From contig CACDUS010000005.1 of the NCBI GenBank assembly GCA_902555945.1, positions 1 through 64,000 on the forward strand: a stretch of DNA of 64,000 nt. Direction: 5' to 3'. The notes under the pieces are model-generated. The model was not told the DNA's origin. It did no database searches and was given only the letters and a program-made list of their open reading frames with translations. Both the position numbers and the translations under genes were made by a program. This stretch comes from an uncultured Pelagibacteraceae bacterium. Its GTDB lineage: Bacteria; Pseudomonadota; Alphaproteobacteria; Pelagibacterales; Pelagibacteraceae. Positions 1 through 9,591 of the stretch are shown here, one piece after another (positions within the stretch are counted from its first letter, which is position 1; each line of letters starts with the position of its first letter).

Positions 1-589
1 CGTAATCCTTTGAACCATTATTAATCTCGGCTTTTATAAGATTGAGTATTTTCTGATAACATTCCTCTAAATTTTCATTAATCACGACATAATCATAATT
101 TATCCAGTGTAATACATCACGACTAAATTGTTTCATTCTCTCTTCGGCTATTAATTTATCTTTCATGTCTCTATTAGACAATCTTTCAAATAAAACTTCT
201 CTACTTGGTGGTAAAATAAAAAAAGTAATGAGTTTATAGTCTAAATTTTTATTTTTAATTTGATCTGCACCTTGCCAATCAATATCAAATAAAACATTTT
301 TTCCTTTATTTAGTTTATCAATAACAGGTGTTCTTGTTGAACCATAAAAATTATTAAAAACTTTTGCGTATTCCAAAAATTCTTCATTTTTAATGAGTCT
401 TTTGAACTCATCTTCATTTACGAAATAGTAATCTTTATCTTGTATCTCGTTAGCTCTAGGCTTTCGAGTAGTATGAGAAATAGAAATTTCGAAATTTTTT
501 AAATTTGAAAGTAAATTAACAAGTGTAGTTTTTCCAGCTCCTGAAGGAGAGGATAAAATTATCATTATCCCATCATTCTCTGAGGGCAT
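1..589 (-). CDS. gmk: Guanylate kinase, C-terminus cut by the window edge
   Basis: Transfers phosphate from ATP to GMP or dGMP in the cytoplasm, giving GDP for nucleotide supply. I translated this region by hand: the N-terminus carries a P-loop, [10 protein letters not shown], at residues 13-22, followed by the family's SHTTRKPR and the FDIDWQGA segment. About 196 codons are visible before the left edge, so nearly the whole protein is present. The ATG at 589 lies 6 bases after the acpP stop, so the gene is probably co-transcribed with the fatty-acid genes. A second in-frame ATG at codon 9 would fit the usual short N-terminus equally well. Confidence 0.93.
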   Translation of the reverse strand, partial: MPSENDGIMIILSSPSGAGKTTLVNLLSNLKNFEISISHTTRKPRANEIQDKDYYFVNEDEFKRLIKNEEFLEYAKVFNNFYGSTRTPVIDKLNKGKNVLFDIDWQGADQIKNKNLDYKLITFFILPPSREVLFERLSNRDMKDKLIAEERMKQFSRDVLHWINYDYVVINENLEECYQKILNLIKAEINNGSKDY

Positions 590-595
590 CAAAAA

Positions 596-835
596 TTAGT
601 TAGCTTTTCCTTCAATAAATTTTACTGCATCACCAACAGTTAAAATCTTCTCAGCTTCACTGTCAGATATCTCTGAGCCAAATTCCTCTTCAAAAGCCAT
701 TACTAACTCAACTGTGTCTAAACTATCTGCACCCAAATCATCAATAAAACTTGATTCTTCAGTTACCTTTGCTTCATCTATACCTAAGTGATCTGCTACT
801 ATTTTTTTAACTTTGCTTGAAACATCTTCTGACAT
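596..835 (-). CDS. acpP: Acyl carrier protein
   Basis: Carries growing acyl chains on a phosphopantetheine arm during type II fatty-acid synthesis. The 79-residue acidic protein has the attachment motif GADSLD with the modified Ser at position 38, and the length is normal for the family. It follows fabG after a 49-base gap and precedes gmk directly. In many alphaproteobacteria fabF follows acpP, but here it does not. Confidence 0.97.
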   Translation of the reverse strand: MSEDVSSKVKKIVADHLGIDEAKVTEESSFIDDLGADSLDTVELVMAFEEEFGSEISDSEAEKILTVGDAVKFIEGKAN

Positions 836-884
836 ATCGATCCTTTATTGTTTTAAATTCTTATTAGTTTAAAAACTTGTTTTG

Positions 885-1622
885 TCAAGCCATATACATG
901 CCCCCATTAACATGCAATGTTTCACCATTAATGTAATCTGATTGATTAGAAGCCAAAAAAAGAACAGCATTTGCTATATCTTCAGGCTCACCCAATCTTG
1001 CTGAGGGAATTTTTGAGACTATAACCTCCTTAAATTTATCATCAATTTTTTCTGTCATTGTTGTTTTAATATAGCCTGGTGAAATACAATTTACATTAAT
1101 ATTTTTTTTTGCATACTCTAAAGCTAAACTTTTAGACATTGCAACAATCCCTGCTTTAGAAGCAGTGTAATTTGATTGGCCCAAATTACCTGTATGACCT
1201 ACAACTGAAGTGATGTTGATAATTTTCCCAGATTTATTTTTTAACATTTTTTTAATAGCAAATTTACTTAGTAAAAATGTGGAGGTTAAATTTATATCAA
1301 CAACTTTTTTCCATTCATCTAAGCTCATTCTTATTGCTAAATTATCTTGAGTAACTCCAGCATTATTAACTAGACAATCTAAATTTCCTCCTAATTCTTT
1401 AGTTGCAGTCTCAATAAATTCCTCAATTTTATTACTTTCTGAAATATCAAATTTTAAAATCTTAAGATTTTTAAATTTTGATTTTAATTCATTAAGTTTT
1501 TCAATTTTAGTTCCTGTGGCTAAAATATTTGCCTCGCACTCATTCAATCTTTTTACTATTGAACTACCTATTCCCCCTGATGCACCAGTAATAATAATAT
1601 TTTTATTTTTTAAATTGATCAT
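885..1622 (-). CDS. fabG: 3-oxoacyl-ACP reductase
   Basis: NADPH-dependent reduction of beta-ketoacyl-ACP in fatty-acid elongation. It is a classical short-chain dehydrogenase of 245 residues with the nucleotide-binding motif TGASGGIG (12-19), NNAG (86-89) and the catalytic set N111, S139, Y152, K156. The C-terminus with NGETLHVNGG is typical of FabG. Its start overlaps the fabD stop by 4 bases (ATGA type), so the two are translationally coupled. Neighbouring fabD and acpP support FabG over other SDR enzymes. Confidence 0.96.
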   Translation of the reverse strand: MINLKNKNIIITGASGGIGSSIVKRLNECEANILATGTKIEKLNELKSKFKNLKILKFDISESNKIEEFIETATKELGGNLDCLVNNAGVTQDNLAIRMSLDEWKKVVDINLTSTFLLSKFAIKKMLKNKSGKIINITSVVGHTGNLGQSNYTASKAGIVAMSKSLALEYAKKNINVNCISPGYIKTTMTEKIDDKFKEVIVSKIPSARLGEPEDIANAVLFLASNQSDYINGETLHVNGGMYMA

Positions 1623-2545
1623 TTTTGTAATTCTTGTAAATCTTTAATACTATTAATTGTATTTATTTTTACTGATTTATCTATTCTTTTAATTAAGCCA
1701 GATAACACTTTTCCTGGTCCAATTTCAATAAAGTGATTTACGCCTTTACTGATCATATTTATAACACTTTCTCTCCATCTAACCCTATTTTCAATTTGAT
1801 TAATTAATAATTTTTTTAGTTCATCTTTATTTGAAATTTCTTTAGCAGTAACATTTGAAATCAATATATTTTTACTTTCTTGAAAATTAGAATTCTCAAT
1901 TTCTTTTTTCATAATCTCTGTTGCCTTATTCATTAATTTACAGTGAAAAGGAGCGCTTACAGGAAGTTTAATATTTTTAATATTACCCAATTTCAAAAAT
2001 TCTGCTAGTTTAGATAAATCTTTATTTTTTCCACTTAAAACAATTTGACCCTCAGAGTTATCATTAGCAATTTCTACAGTGAAATTTTTTTCATTATCTT
2101 TTAAAATTTTTTCTATATTTTCGATCGTTGAACCTAAGACTGCTAACATTCCACCCTCTCCTTTAGGAACAGCATTTTGCATTGCATCTCCTCTAACTCT
2201 TAAAAGTTTGATAGTTTCTGAAAAATTCAAATAACCTGCTGAAGCTAATGCCGAATATTCACCAAGTGAATGTCCAGCAAAATATTTTGCTTTATCTAGA
2301 TCAATACCAAATTCTTTTCTCGCAACATTAAATATAGAATAGCTAACTAAAAATATAGCAGGCTGAGTATTCATTGTAAGATCAAGCTCTTCTTTTGGTC
2401 CATCAAAAATAATTTTTGTTAAAGGAAAACTAAGAACCTCATCCGCTTCTTTAAATAATTTTTTAACAATTTCATATTTTTCAAAAAACTCTTTTCCCAT
2501 TCCTATTAATTGAGAACCTTGACCAGGAAAAATTACTGAAAACAT
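1619..2545 (-). CDS. fabD: Malonyl-CoA:ACP transacylase
   Basis: Moves the malonyl group from CoA to acyl carrier protein, supplying extender units for fatty-acid synthesis. The 308-residue protein has the GQGSQ motif near the N-terminus, the nucleophile serine in GHSLGE (S93) and the partner histidine in SAPFH (H201), as in the E. coli enzyme. It is the first gene of the minus-strand run fabD-fabG-acpP-gmk. The 87-base gap to rpsF on the other strand must hold promoters for both directions. Confidence 0.97.
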   Translation of the reverse strand: MFSVIFPGQGSQLIGMGKEFFEKYEIVKKLFKEADEVLSFPLTKIIFDGPKEELDLTMNTQPAIFLVSYSIFNVARKEFGIDLDKAKYFAGHSLGEYSALASAGYLNFSETIKLLRVRGDAMQNAVPKGEGGMLAVLGSTIENIEKILKDNEKNFTVEIANDNSEGQIVLSGKNKDLSKLAEFLKLGNIKNIKLPVSAPFHCKLMNKATEIMKKEIENSNFQESKNILISNVTAKEISNKDELKKLLINQIENRVRWRESVINMISKGVNHFIEIGPGKVLSGLIKRIDKSVKINTINSIKDLQELQK

Positions 2546-2594
2546 TCAAAAAAACCTATTTTTTTTTACCATTTTACTATTGTAATTGAAGATT

Positions 2595-2600
2595 TATAAT
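2595..2600 (+). promoter_or_regulatory. Candidate -10 box for the rpsF operon
   Basis: A perfect TATAAT lies 32 bases upstream of the rpsF ATG in the divergent fabD/rpsF gap. The -35 region at the expected spacing is only T-rich (TTTTAC around 2572), so the promoter call rests mainly on the -10 box and the position. Confidence 0.45.
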
Positions 2601-2632
2601 AGTATATCCTCACACTTTATTAAATAATTTAA

Positions 2633-2980
2633 ATGAACTTATACGAGCATACAATTATAGCAAGGCAGGATACTTCGCCAAGTGAAATAAAGCAATTAAC
2701 TGAAAAATATTCTAAAATTGTTGAAAAAAATGATGGCGAGGTTGTGAAAACAGAAAATTGGGGTCTTTTAAATCTTGCTCACTTAATAAAAAAAAATAGA
2801 AAAGGTAGTTATATTCACTTCAAAATTAAAGGTGGAGGAAAAGTAATAGGAGAATTAGAGAAAAATGAATCTCTAGACAAAAAATTATTAAGATTTTTAA
2901 CTGTTAAAGTGAAAAAATTTGATCTTGAGACAAATTACTTTGCAAAAAAAGAGGATAAAGAAGATACTAAGGACAAATAA
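2633..2980 (+). CDS. rpsF: 30S ribosomal protein S6
   Basis: Small-subunit ribosomal protein that binds 16S rRNA together with S18. The 115-residue product starts with [13 protein letters not shown] and contains [14 protein letters not shown], both characteristic of bacterial S6, and ends in a charged Lys/Asp/Glu tail. Its stop overlaps the first base of the rpsR ATG. The order rpsF-rpsR-rplI-dnaB is widely conserved in bacteria. Confidence 0.97.
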   Translation: MNLYEHTIIARQDTSPSEIKQLTEKYSKIVEKNDGEVVKTENWGLLNLAHLIKKNRKGSYIHFKIKGGGKVIGELEKNESLDKKLLRFLTVKVKKFDLETNYFAKKEDKEDTKDK

Positions 2981-3252
2981 TGCCAAAAAGACAAAGTGGA
3001 AATAAAAAAGGAAAACAAAGTAATTTTGCTAAATTAAGTATATTTCAACCTAATAAAAATAGATTTAAAAAAAGCTGTCCATTATCTGTCAAAGGTGCTC
3101 CAAAAATAGATTATAAAAATGTAAGACTACTAAAAAAATATATTTCTGAAAATGGCAAAATATTGCCTTCAAGAATAACAAATGTTTGTCAAAAAAAACA
3201 AAGAGAGTTGTCTATCTCAATTAAAAGAGCAAGAAATTTGTCATTACTTTAA
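2980..3252 (+). CDS. rpsR: 30S ribosomal protein S18
   Basis: Partner of S6 on the small subunit platform. The 90-residue basic protein contains [21 protein letters not shown] and [21 protein letters not shown], which are the S18 core. The N-terminus has about 20 extra Lys/Asn/Gln-rich residues compared with E. coli. It overlaps rpsF by one base and is followed by rplI after 9 bases. Confidence 0.97.
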   Translation: MPKRQSGNKKGKQSNFAKLSIFQPNKNRFKKSCPLSVKGAPKIDYKNVRLLKKYISENGKILPSRITNVCQKKQRELSISIKRARNLSLL

Positions 3253-3261
3253 GATTTATAA

Positions 3262-3720
3262 ATGAAGGTTATATTATTAGAAAATTTGAAAAGAATTGGC
3301 TCAATAGGAGAGGTTATTGATGTTAAAAGAGGTTTTGCAAGAAATTATTTAATTGCGAATAAAAAGGCTTTATATGCTTCAAAAGAAAACATCTTACAAG
3401 TAGAAAAAATAAAATCAGCACTTTCAAAAAAAGACAATGATAAAAAACAAGAAGCAAAAAAAATATATGAAAAAATAAATAAAAAAAATTATAAGGTAAA
3501 AAAACTTTCTACTGAAAATAAAGAACTGTATGGATCAGTCAAACCAACTGAAATATCTAAACTAATAAATGATATAGATAAAATTGAAATCAAGCCGTCA
3601 ATGATTCAACCTGTCAATGAAATAAAGTCTATAGGGAAATTTAAGGTTAGAATTTCTTTACACTCTGAAGTTGATGCAGAGATTACAATTGAAGTTGTTT
3701 CAGCTGAAACGATTCAATAA
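3262..3720 (+). CDS. rplI: 50S ribosomal protein L9
   Basis: Large-subunit protein that binds 23S rRNA through its N-terminal domain. The sequence begins MKVILLENLKRIGSIGE and has the GFARNYLIANKKA segment typical of L9, then a long Lys-rich connecting helix (about residues 45-85) and the C-terminal domain. At 152 residues the length is normal. A 67-base A/T-rich gap separates it from dnaB, with no GC-rich stem that I can see. Confidence 0.97.
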   Translation: MKVILLENLKRIGSIGEVIDVKRGFARNYLIANKKALYASKENILQVEKIKSALSKKDNDKKQEAKKIYEKINKKNYKVKKLSTENKELYGSVKPTEISKLINDIDKIEIKPSMIQPVNEIKSIGKFKVRISLHSEVDAEITIEVVSAETIQ

Positions 3721-3787
3721 TTATACAATTTTTTCCCCAATTATTTTTTTTAATTTTAATTATTTAGGATTGTTGTAACTTAAAATC

Positions 3788-5206
3788 ATGGAAAATAGCT
3801 TAACTGTAATCAAAGATAAATTTAAAGAATTACCAAATAATATCGAAGCTGAGCAAGCTGTAATTGGATCCATTTTAGTTTCAAATGAAATATTTGATGA
3901 AATTAATACGATTATTTCAAATATAAATTTTTTTGATCCGATGCATCAAAAAATTTTTTCTGCAATAGAAAACCTTATTTATAAGGGAATGCTTGCAAAT
4001 CCAATTACATTGAAAAACTATTTTGCAGATGAAAAAGACGATCTAAATGTACCAGAATATTTAGTTAAAATTACAAAATTTTCTACATCTATAAGACAAG
4101 CAACTGAATATTCAAAAATAATTTATGATATGTTTGTTAGAAGAGAATTGATAAAAATTTCTGAAGATACAATTGATAATGCTAAGCTTAACGATTTAAA
4201 TATTAATGGTCAGACAATAATAGAAAAGTCTGAAAGATTATTGTTTGATCTTGCGGAAAAAGGTTCATTCAATTCATCTTTAATAAAATTTGATGAGGCA
4301 ATGAAACAAACAATTGAAATGGCTTCAGCGGCATACAAAAATGAAGAGGGAATAGTTGGTGTTCCAACTGGTTTAAGAGACTTAGATGATAGACTTGGAG
4401 GGTTGCATCAATCTGATCTAATAATTATAGCTGGACGACCTTCAATGGGTAAGACAGCTTTAGCAACAAATATTGCATTCAATGCTGCCAAAAAATTGCA
4501 AGAAAATGGAAAAAAATCTTCTATAGCTTTTTTTTCTTTAGAAATGTCTTCAGAGCAATTGTCTACTAGAATTTTAGCTGAACAATCAAGAATAAAATCA
4601 AATGATATAAGACGTGGAAGAATTTCAGATGAACAGTTTGACAAATTTATAGAAACTTCCAAGAATATATCTGAATTACCATTATATATTGATGAAACAC
4701 CAGCAATAAGTATTGCTGCAATGAGTAATAGAGCAAGAAGAATTAAAAGATTATTTGGACTAGATATGATTGTTGTGGATTATATTCAGTTAATGAGAGG
4801 AACTTTTAATAATAAAGATGGTAGAGTACAGGAAATTTCTGAAATAACACAAGGATTAAAAGCAATTGCGAAAGAATTATCTGTGCCAGTAGTTGCTCTT
4901 TCACAATTGTCAAGAGCTGTAGAACAAAGAGATGATAAAAAACCTCAATTGTCAGATTTGAGAGAATCTGGTTCAATTGAACAAGATGCTGACGTAGTAA
5001 TGTTTGTTTATAGAGAAGCTTATTATTTAGAAAGAAAAGAACCAAGACCAGCCACAGTAGAGCATGCTGAATGGCAAGCAAAAATGAATGAGGTCTCAAA
5101 CTTGGCTGAAATAATAATAGGTAAACAAAGACATGGTCCTACTGGTAATGTAATGCTAGAGTTTGAGGCTATGTTTACTAAATTTAAAGATTCTCAAATC
5201 AATTAA
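3788..5206 (+). CDS. dnaB: Replicative DNA helicase
   Basis: Hexameric helicase that unwinds DNA at the replication fork. The 472-residue protein has the N-terminal DnaB domain (about 15-120) with LPNNIEAEQAVIGSIL, then the RecA-like ATPase core with Walker A GRPSMGKT at 216-223, the VVDYIQLM Walker B region and the DLRESGSIEQDADVV motif near the C-terminus. No intein is present. It follows the S6-S18-L9 genes as in many bacteria. Confidence 0.97.
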   Translation: MENSLTVIKDKFKELPNNIEAEQAVIGSILVSNEIFDEINTIISNINFFDPMHQKIFSAIENLIYKGMLANPITLKNYFADEKDDLNVPEYLVKITKFSTSIRQATEYSKIIYDMFVRRELIKISEDTIDNAKLNDLNINGQTIIEKSERLLFDLAEKGSFNSSLIKFDEAMKQTIEMASAAYKNEEGIVGVPTGLRDLDDRLGGLHQSDLIIIAGRPSMGKTALATNIAFNAAKKLQENGKKSSIAFFSLEMSSEQLSTRILAEQSRIKSNDIRRGRISDEQFDKFIETSKNISELPLYIDETPAISIAAMSNRARRIKRLFGLDMIVVDYIQLMRGTFNNKDGRVQEISEITQGLKAIAKELSVPVVALSQLSRAVEQRDDKKPQLSDLRESGSIEQDADVVMFVYREAYYLERKEPRPATVEHAEWQAKMNEVSNLAEIIIGKQRHGPTGNVMLEFEAMFTKFKDSQIN

Positions 5207-5227
5207 ATTCCCATATAAAAGGCTTAG

Positions 5228-7606
5228 ATGTTTGGCCAATTTTATCAAAATATAATTTTAAAACGTCCCAAATTCATATTCAGCTTTTTGCTTATTATTT
5301 TATTGAGTTTTGGATACCATTCAAAAGATTTTAGATTGGATGCGTCTTCAGAAACTTTGTTAATTGAGGGTGACCCTGATCTTGAATATCTCCAAGAAAT
5401 ATCAAATAGATATGGAGCTAAAGAATTTTTAATTTTGACATATACACCTAATGAGGGAATGGTGTCAGATAATTCAATAAATAATCTTTTAAGTCTAAAA
5501 TATAAAATTCAAAGTTTAGAATGGGTTCACAGTGTAATTACTCTCCTTGATATACCTTTATTAAACAGCTCTGATGCTCCTTTACAAGAGAGACTTGAAA
5601 ACTTTAAAACTTTAAAAGATGAAAGTATCGATAGAGAGAGAGGTTTCAATGAAATAATTAGCAGTCCAGTTTTTAGAAACTTTGTAATTAGTGAAGATGG
5701 TAAAACAAGTGGAATTATAGTTAATATTAAAAAAAATAAAGAATTAGAAAATATTGAAGATAAATCTAAAGAAGAAATAGAAAACCTAAAAGATCTTATC
5801 AAAAAAAAGAATCATCAAAATATTCTTGAAATAAGAGATATAATTAAAAGTTATGAAGATATTGGCAAAATTCACTTAGGAGGAATACCTATGATTGCTG
5901 ATGATATGATGACTTTTATAAAAAGTGATATAATTGTTTTTGGTCTAGGTGTATTTTTATTTATAATTGCAACACTATGGTTCGTTTTTAGAAAACTTAT
6001 TTGGATAATTGTTCCAATTAGCAGTTGTTTTTTTTCAGTAATAATAATGATGGGTATATTAGGTTTATTAGGCTGGAAGGTAACAGTTATTTCGTCAAAT
6101 TTTATTGCCCTAATGTTAATTTTAACAATGGCAATGAATATCCATATGAGCACTAGATTTCTTCAATTAAAAAAAAATTATCCTAGTAAAAATATTTTAG
6201 AATTAATTGCTTTAACTACACACAAAATGTTTTGGCCAATCTTATACACAGTTTTAACAACAATAATTGCTTTTCTATCTTTAATTTTTAGTGAAATAAA
6301 ACCAATAATTGATTTCGGGTGGATGATGACTTTTGGTTTGATGACATCTTTTTTAGTCACTTTTACATTGCTCCCTACTCTTATTAATTTTGTATCTAAT
6401 GAAAAAATTTCTCTTAAAGAACAAGAAGATTCATTCATTACTTCTTATTTTGCAAAAATATCCTTAAATAATGATAAAATAATTTTTTTTATAACTTTTA
6501 TATTGATAATATTTAGTTTTATCGGAATTAGCCGACTTGAAGTTGAAAATAGTTTTATCAATTACTTCAGTAAAAAAACTGAAATTTACAAAGGCATGAA
6601 ACTTATTGATGAAAAACTAGGTGGAACTACTCCTCTTGAGATAATTTTAAAATTTCCAAAAAAAGAAAAATCAAATGAAGACGATGAATTTGAAGATTGG
6701 GGTGATGAAGATAATAATAGTGAAAAATATTGGTTTACAAAAGATAAAATTGATAAAATTTCTGCAGTTCATAATTACTTGGATAGCCTACCACAAGTTG
6801 GAAAAGTCTTATCATTTTCATCTATAATCGATGTTGCAACTTTATTAAATAATAACAAGCCCTTGGGCACTTTAGAAATGGGTGTTCTTTATTCTAAAAT
6901 ACCAAATAGTATTAAAACAGAAATAATTGATCCTTATATTTCAATAAAAGATAATGAAGCAAGAATTAATCTTAGAATAATAGACTCTCAAAAAGATTTA
7001 AGAAGAAATGATTTAATAAAAAAAATTAACTTTGATCTTAAAAATAAACTTGATTTAAAAGAAGATGAATTCAAACTTGCAGGTGTTTTAATTTTATTTA
7101 ATAATTTACTACAAAGTCTTTTTAAATCCCAAATATTAACTTTAGGTTTAGTAATGATTGGTATATTTGCTATGTTTGTAATTCTTTTTAAAAATATTAA
7201 ATTATCACTTATAGGGGTAGTCCCAAATTTTATCGCGGCTTTCTTTATTCTTGGGACTATTGGATTACTAGGTATTCCTTTGGATATGATGACTATTACA
7301 ATCGCAGCTATTACAATTGGAATAGCTGTAGATAATAGCATTCATTATATTTATAGATTTAAAGAGGAATTTTATAATTCAAAAGATTATCACAAAACTG
7401 TTTTCCTATGTCATTCTACAGTAGGTAAGGCTATTTTAAATACTTCTATAACTATCATTTTTGGCTTCTCAATTTTAGTTTTATCAAAATTTATTCCTAC
7501 AATTTATTTTGGAATTTTTACAGGATTGGCAATGTTATTAGCCATGATTTCAGTTTTAACATTGCTTCCTTCATTAATATTATTGATAAAACCATTTGGA
7601 AAATAA
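5228..7606 (+). CDS. MMPL/RND-family membrane exporter
   Basis: A 792-residue inner-membrane protein built like an RND/MMPL exporter: one N-terminal membrane segment (about 13-30), a large periplasmic domain, five clustered membrane segments (about 235-390), a second single segment near 417, a second periplasmic domain and a final cluster (about 635-790). The second domain carries an acidic Asp/Glu stretch (EDDEFEDWGDED). The conserved AVDNSIHYIYRFKEE segment resembles the proton-relay region of hopanoid and lipid exporters. No partner membrane-fusion gene is adjacent, so the substrate is unknown; lipid or hydrophobic cargo is plausible. Confidence 0.85.
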   Translation: MFGQFYQNIILKRPKFIFSFLLIILLSFGYHSKDFRLDASSETLLIEGDPDLEYLQEISNRYGAKEFLILTYTPNEGMVSDNSINNLLSLKYKIQSLEWVHSVITLLDIPLLNSSDAPLQERLENFKTLKDESIDRERGFNEIISSPVFRNFVISEDGKTSGIIVNIKKNKELENIEDKSKEEIENLKDLIKKKNHQNILEIRDIIKSYEDIGKIHLGGIPMIADDMMTFIKSDIIVFGLGVFLFIIATLWFVFRKLIWIIVPISSCFFSVIIMMGILGLLGWKVTVISSNFIALMLILTMAMNIHMSTRFLQLKKNYPSKNILELIALTTHKMFWPILYTVLTTIIAFLSLIFSEIKPIIDFGWMMTFGLMTSFLVTFTLLPTLINFVSNEKISLKEQEDSFITSYFAKISLNNDKIIFFITFILIIFSFIGISRLEVENSFINYFSKKTEIYKGMKLIDEKLGGTTPLEIILKFPKKEKSNEDDEFEDWGDEDNNSEKYWFTKDKIDKISAVHNYLDSLPQVGKVLSFSSIIDVATLLNNNKPLGTLEMGVLYSKIPNSIKTEIIDPYISIKDNEARINLRIIDSQKDLRRNDLIKKINFDLKNKLDLKEDEFKLAGVLILFNNLLQSLFKSQILTLGLVMIGIFAMFVILFKNIKLSLIGVVPNFIAAFFILGTIGLLGIPLDMMTITIAAITIGIAVDNSIHYIYRFKEEFYNSKDYHKTVFLCHSTVGKAILNTSITIIFGFSILVLSKFIPTIYFGIFTGLAMLLAMISVLTLLPSLILLIKPFGK

Positions 7607-7610
7607 ATTA

Positions 7611-8156
7611 ATGACAGATGCTTTAGTTGATTTTTATAAAAATACATCAATAATTGATCTTATTTATCTGGTCATAACTATTCTTTCATTAATTAAATGT
7701 TACAAAAAAGGTTTTGTTTTAAGTATTCTTTCAATGGCTAAATGGTTATTAGCTTATGTAATCACATTAATAGTTTTTCCAAGAATTAAACCATATTTAA
7801 AAGATGTGATTGATAATGAATATGTTCTTGATGTTGGGCTTGGAATTGCAATTTTTATTATAGTAATTTTTTTAGTTTTAATGATTAACAAAGGACTAAG
7901 TAAAGCAATTAGATACACGGGGATTGGAAGTTTAGACACTGCTTTCGGATTCTTTTTTGGATTTATAAGAGGATATATTATATGCGTATGTATATTCTCA
8001 GGTGTACATATTGTGTATAATTACGAAAAATGGCCAATAAATGTAAATAAATCATTCATCTTTCCATATATAGAAAAAGGTAGTAATTATTTATTGAAAG
8101 AATTTCCTAATGAAAAAACATACCAAGATTCAAAAGAAAAAATTGAAGAACTTTGA
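7611..8156 (+). CDS. cvpA: CvpA family membrane protein
   Basis: Small inner-membrane protein of the CvpA family, whose members lie next to purF and are linked to colicin V production and envelope stress; the molecular role is unsettled. I chose the ATG at 7611, four bases after the exporter stop, over an upstream TTG at 7596 that would overlap it. The product of about 181 residues has four hydrophobic helices and the family's GSLDTAFGFFFGFIRG segment. Its 3' end overlaps the purF start by 47 bases in another frame. Confidence 0.85.
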   Translation: MTDALVDFYKNTSIIDLIYLVITILSLIKCYKKGFVLSILSMAKWLLAYVITLIVFPRIKPYLKDVIDNEYVLDVGLGIAIFIIVIFLVLMINKGLSKAIRYTGIGSLDTAFGFFFGFIRGYIICVCIFSGVHIVYNYEKWPINVNKSFIFPYIEKGSNYLLKEFPNEKTYQDSKEKIEEL

Positions 8157-9591
8157 TTCTAAACTTAAAGAAGAGTGTGGTGTATTTGGCATCAGTAAGA
8201 CAAAAGACGCTTCAGCACTAACTGCACTGGGTCTTCATGCGCTTCAGCACAGAGGTCAAGAAGGTTGTGGAATAGTTACCTTTGATGGAAAACAATATTT
8301 TTCAGAAAAAAGATTTGGACTAGTTGGGGACAATTTCAATAAAGAAAAAGTTTTGAAAAAACTTCCTGGTGATTATGCTATTGGTCATAACAGATATAGC
8401 ACAACTGGTGAAAACACATTAAGAAATATTCAACCTTTTTTTGCTGATACTAACGCTGGTGGAATTGGAGTTGCGCATAACGGAAACTTAACTAATTCAA
8501 TTTCACTAAGAAAAAAACTAGTAGATGATGGTGCAATCTTTTACACAACTTCTGACACTGAAACCATTGTGCAATTAATTGCAAAATCAAAAAGAACTAA
8601 AACAATAGATAAAATTGTAGATGCTATTTTTCAAATACAAGGTGGATATGCTTTAGTGATGCTTACTCAAACTTCGTTAGTAGGAGTAAGAGATCCTTTT
8701 GGTATTAGACCATTGGTGATTGGAAAACTTAAAAATAGTTATGTGTTAGCCTCAGAAACATGTGCTTTAGACATAATTGGAGCAAAATTTATTAGAGAAG
8801 TTGAAAATGGTGAAATTGTCTTAATTGAAAACAATGAATTAAAAAGTATTAAACCTTTTCCAATGAAAAAAGTTAGACCTTGTGTTTTTGAATATATCTA
8901 TTTTGCAAGACCAGATAGTATACTAGATGGTAAAACTGCATATGAGCATAGAAAAAGTTTTGGAGCAGAGCTCGCAAAAGAAAATGATGTAAATGCAGAT
9001 ATTGTTGTTCCTGTTCCAGATTCTGGAAATGCTGCAGCATTAGGCTTTGCCCAACATTTAGGTATGAATTTTGAATTAGGACTAGTTCGTAATCATTATG
9101 TTGGAAGAACCTTTATTGAACCAAGTCAAAAAATTAGAAGCTTGGGTGTTAAATTAAAACTAAATGCTAACCAATCAGCAATCAAAAATAAAAAAATAAT
9201 TTTAATAGACGACTCTTTGGTTAGAGGCACGACATCATATAAAATAGTAAAAATGTTATATGATGCTGGAGCTAAAGAAGTACATGTAAGAATTGCGTGT
9301 CCAGAAATAAAATATCCTGATTTTTATGGAGTAGATACGCCAACAAAAAAAGAATTATTAGCTGCAAATAAATCTAATGATGAAATATGTAAATATATAG
9401 GAGCAAAGTCTTTAAAATTTCTCTCTTTGGATGGAATGTACAGAGCTATAGGTTTTAGTAAAAGAAACGAAAATTATCCTCAGTTAACAGATCATTATTT
9501 TACTGGAGATTATCCTGTAAAACCAATCGATGAACTAGGAGATAATAAAATTACACAACTATCTTTATTAAGCACTGCATCAAACAATTAA
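8110..9591 (+). CDS. purF: Amidophosphoribosyltransferase
   Basis: First committed step of purine synthesis: PRPP plus glutamine gives phosphoribosylamine. The N-terminal glutaminase domain has the nucleophile in ECGVFGI (C23 after a short propeptide), with HRGQEG and the NHRYSTTG-like HNRYSTTG motif. The PRPP-binding site IILIDDSLVRGTT lies in the C-terminal half. The 493-residue length is normal. It starts inside cvpA, and a TTG at codon 12 is an alternative start that would shorten the propeptide and the overlap. No conserved [4Fe-4S] role can be judged here. Confidence 0.96.
   Translation: MKKHTKIQKKKLKNFDSKLKEECGVFGISKTKDASALTALGLHALQHRGQEGCGIVTFDGKQYFSEKRFGLVGDNFNKEKVLKKLPGDYAIGHNRYSTTGENTLRNIQPFFADTNAGGIGVAHNGNLTNSISLRKKLVDDGAIFYTTSDTETIVQLIAKSKRTKTIDKIVDAIFQIQGGYALVMLTQTSLVGVRDPFGIRPLVIGKLKNSYVLASETCALDIIGAKFIREVENGEIVLIENNELKSIKPFPMKKVRPCVFEYIYFARPDSILDGKTAYEHRKSFGAELAKENDVNADIVVPVPDSGNAAALGFAQHLGMNFELGLVRNHYVGRTFIEPSQKIRSLGVKLKLNANQSAIKNKKIILIDDSLVRGTTSYKIVKMLYDAGAKEVHVRIACPEIKYPDFYGVDTPTKKELLAANKSNDEICKYIGAKSLKFLSLDGMYRAIGFSKRNENYPQLTDHYFTGDYPVKPIDELGDNKITQLSLLSTASNN

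Noticed and set aside
3721..3787. Terminator between rplI and dnaB
   Set aside because: The stretch is A/T-rich with T runs but has no stem with GC pairs, so I could not support a terminator.
7596..7610. Upstream TTG start for cvpA
   Set aside because: It would overlap the exporter gene and add five residues; the ATG at 7611 sits just after the exporter stop.
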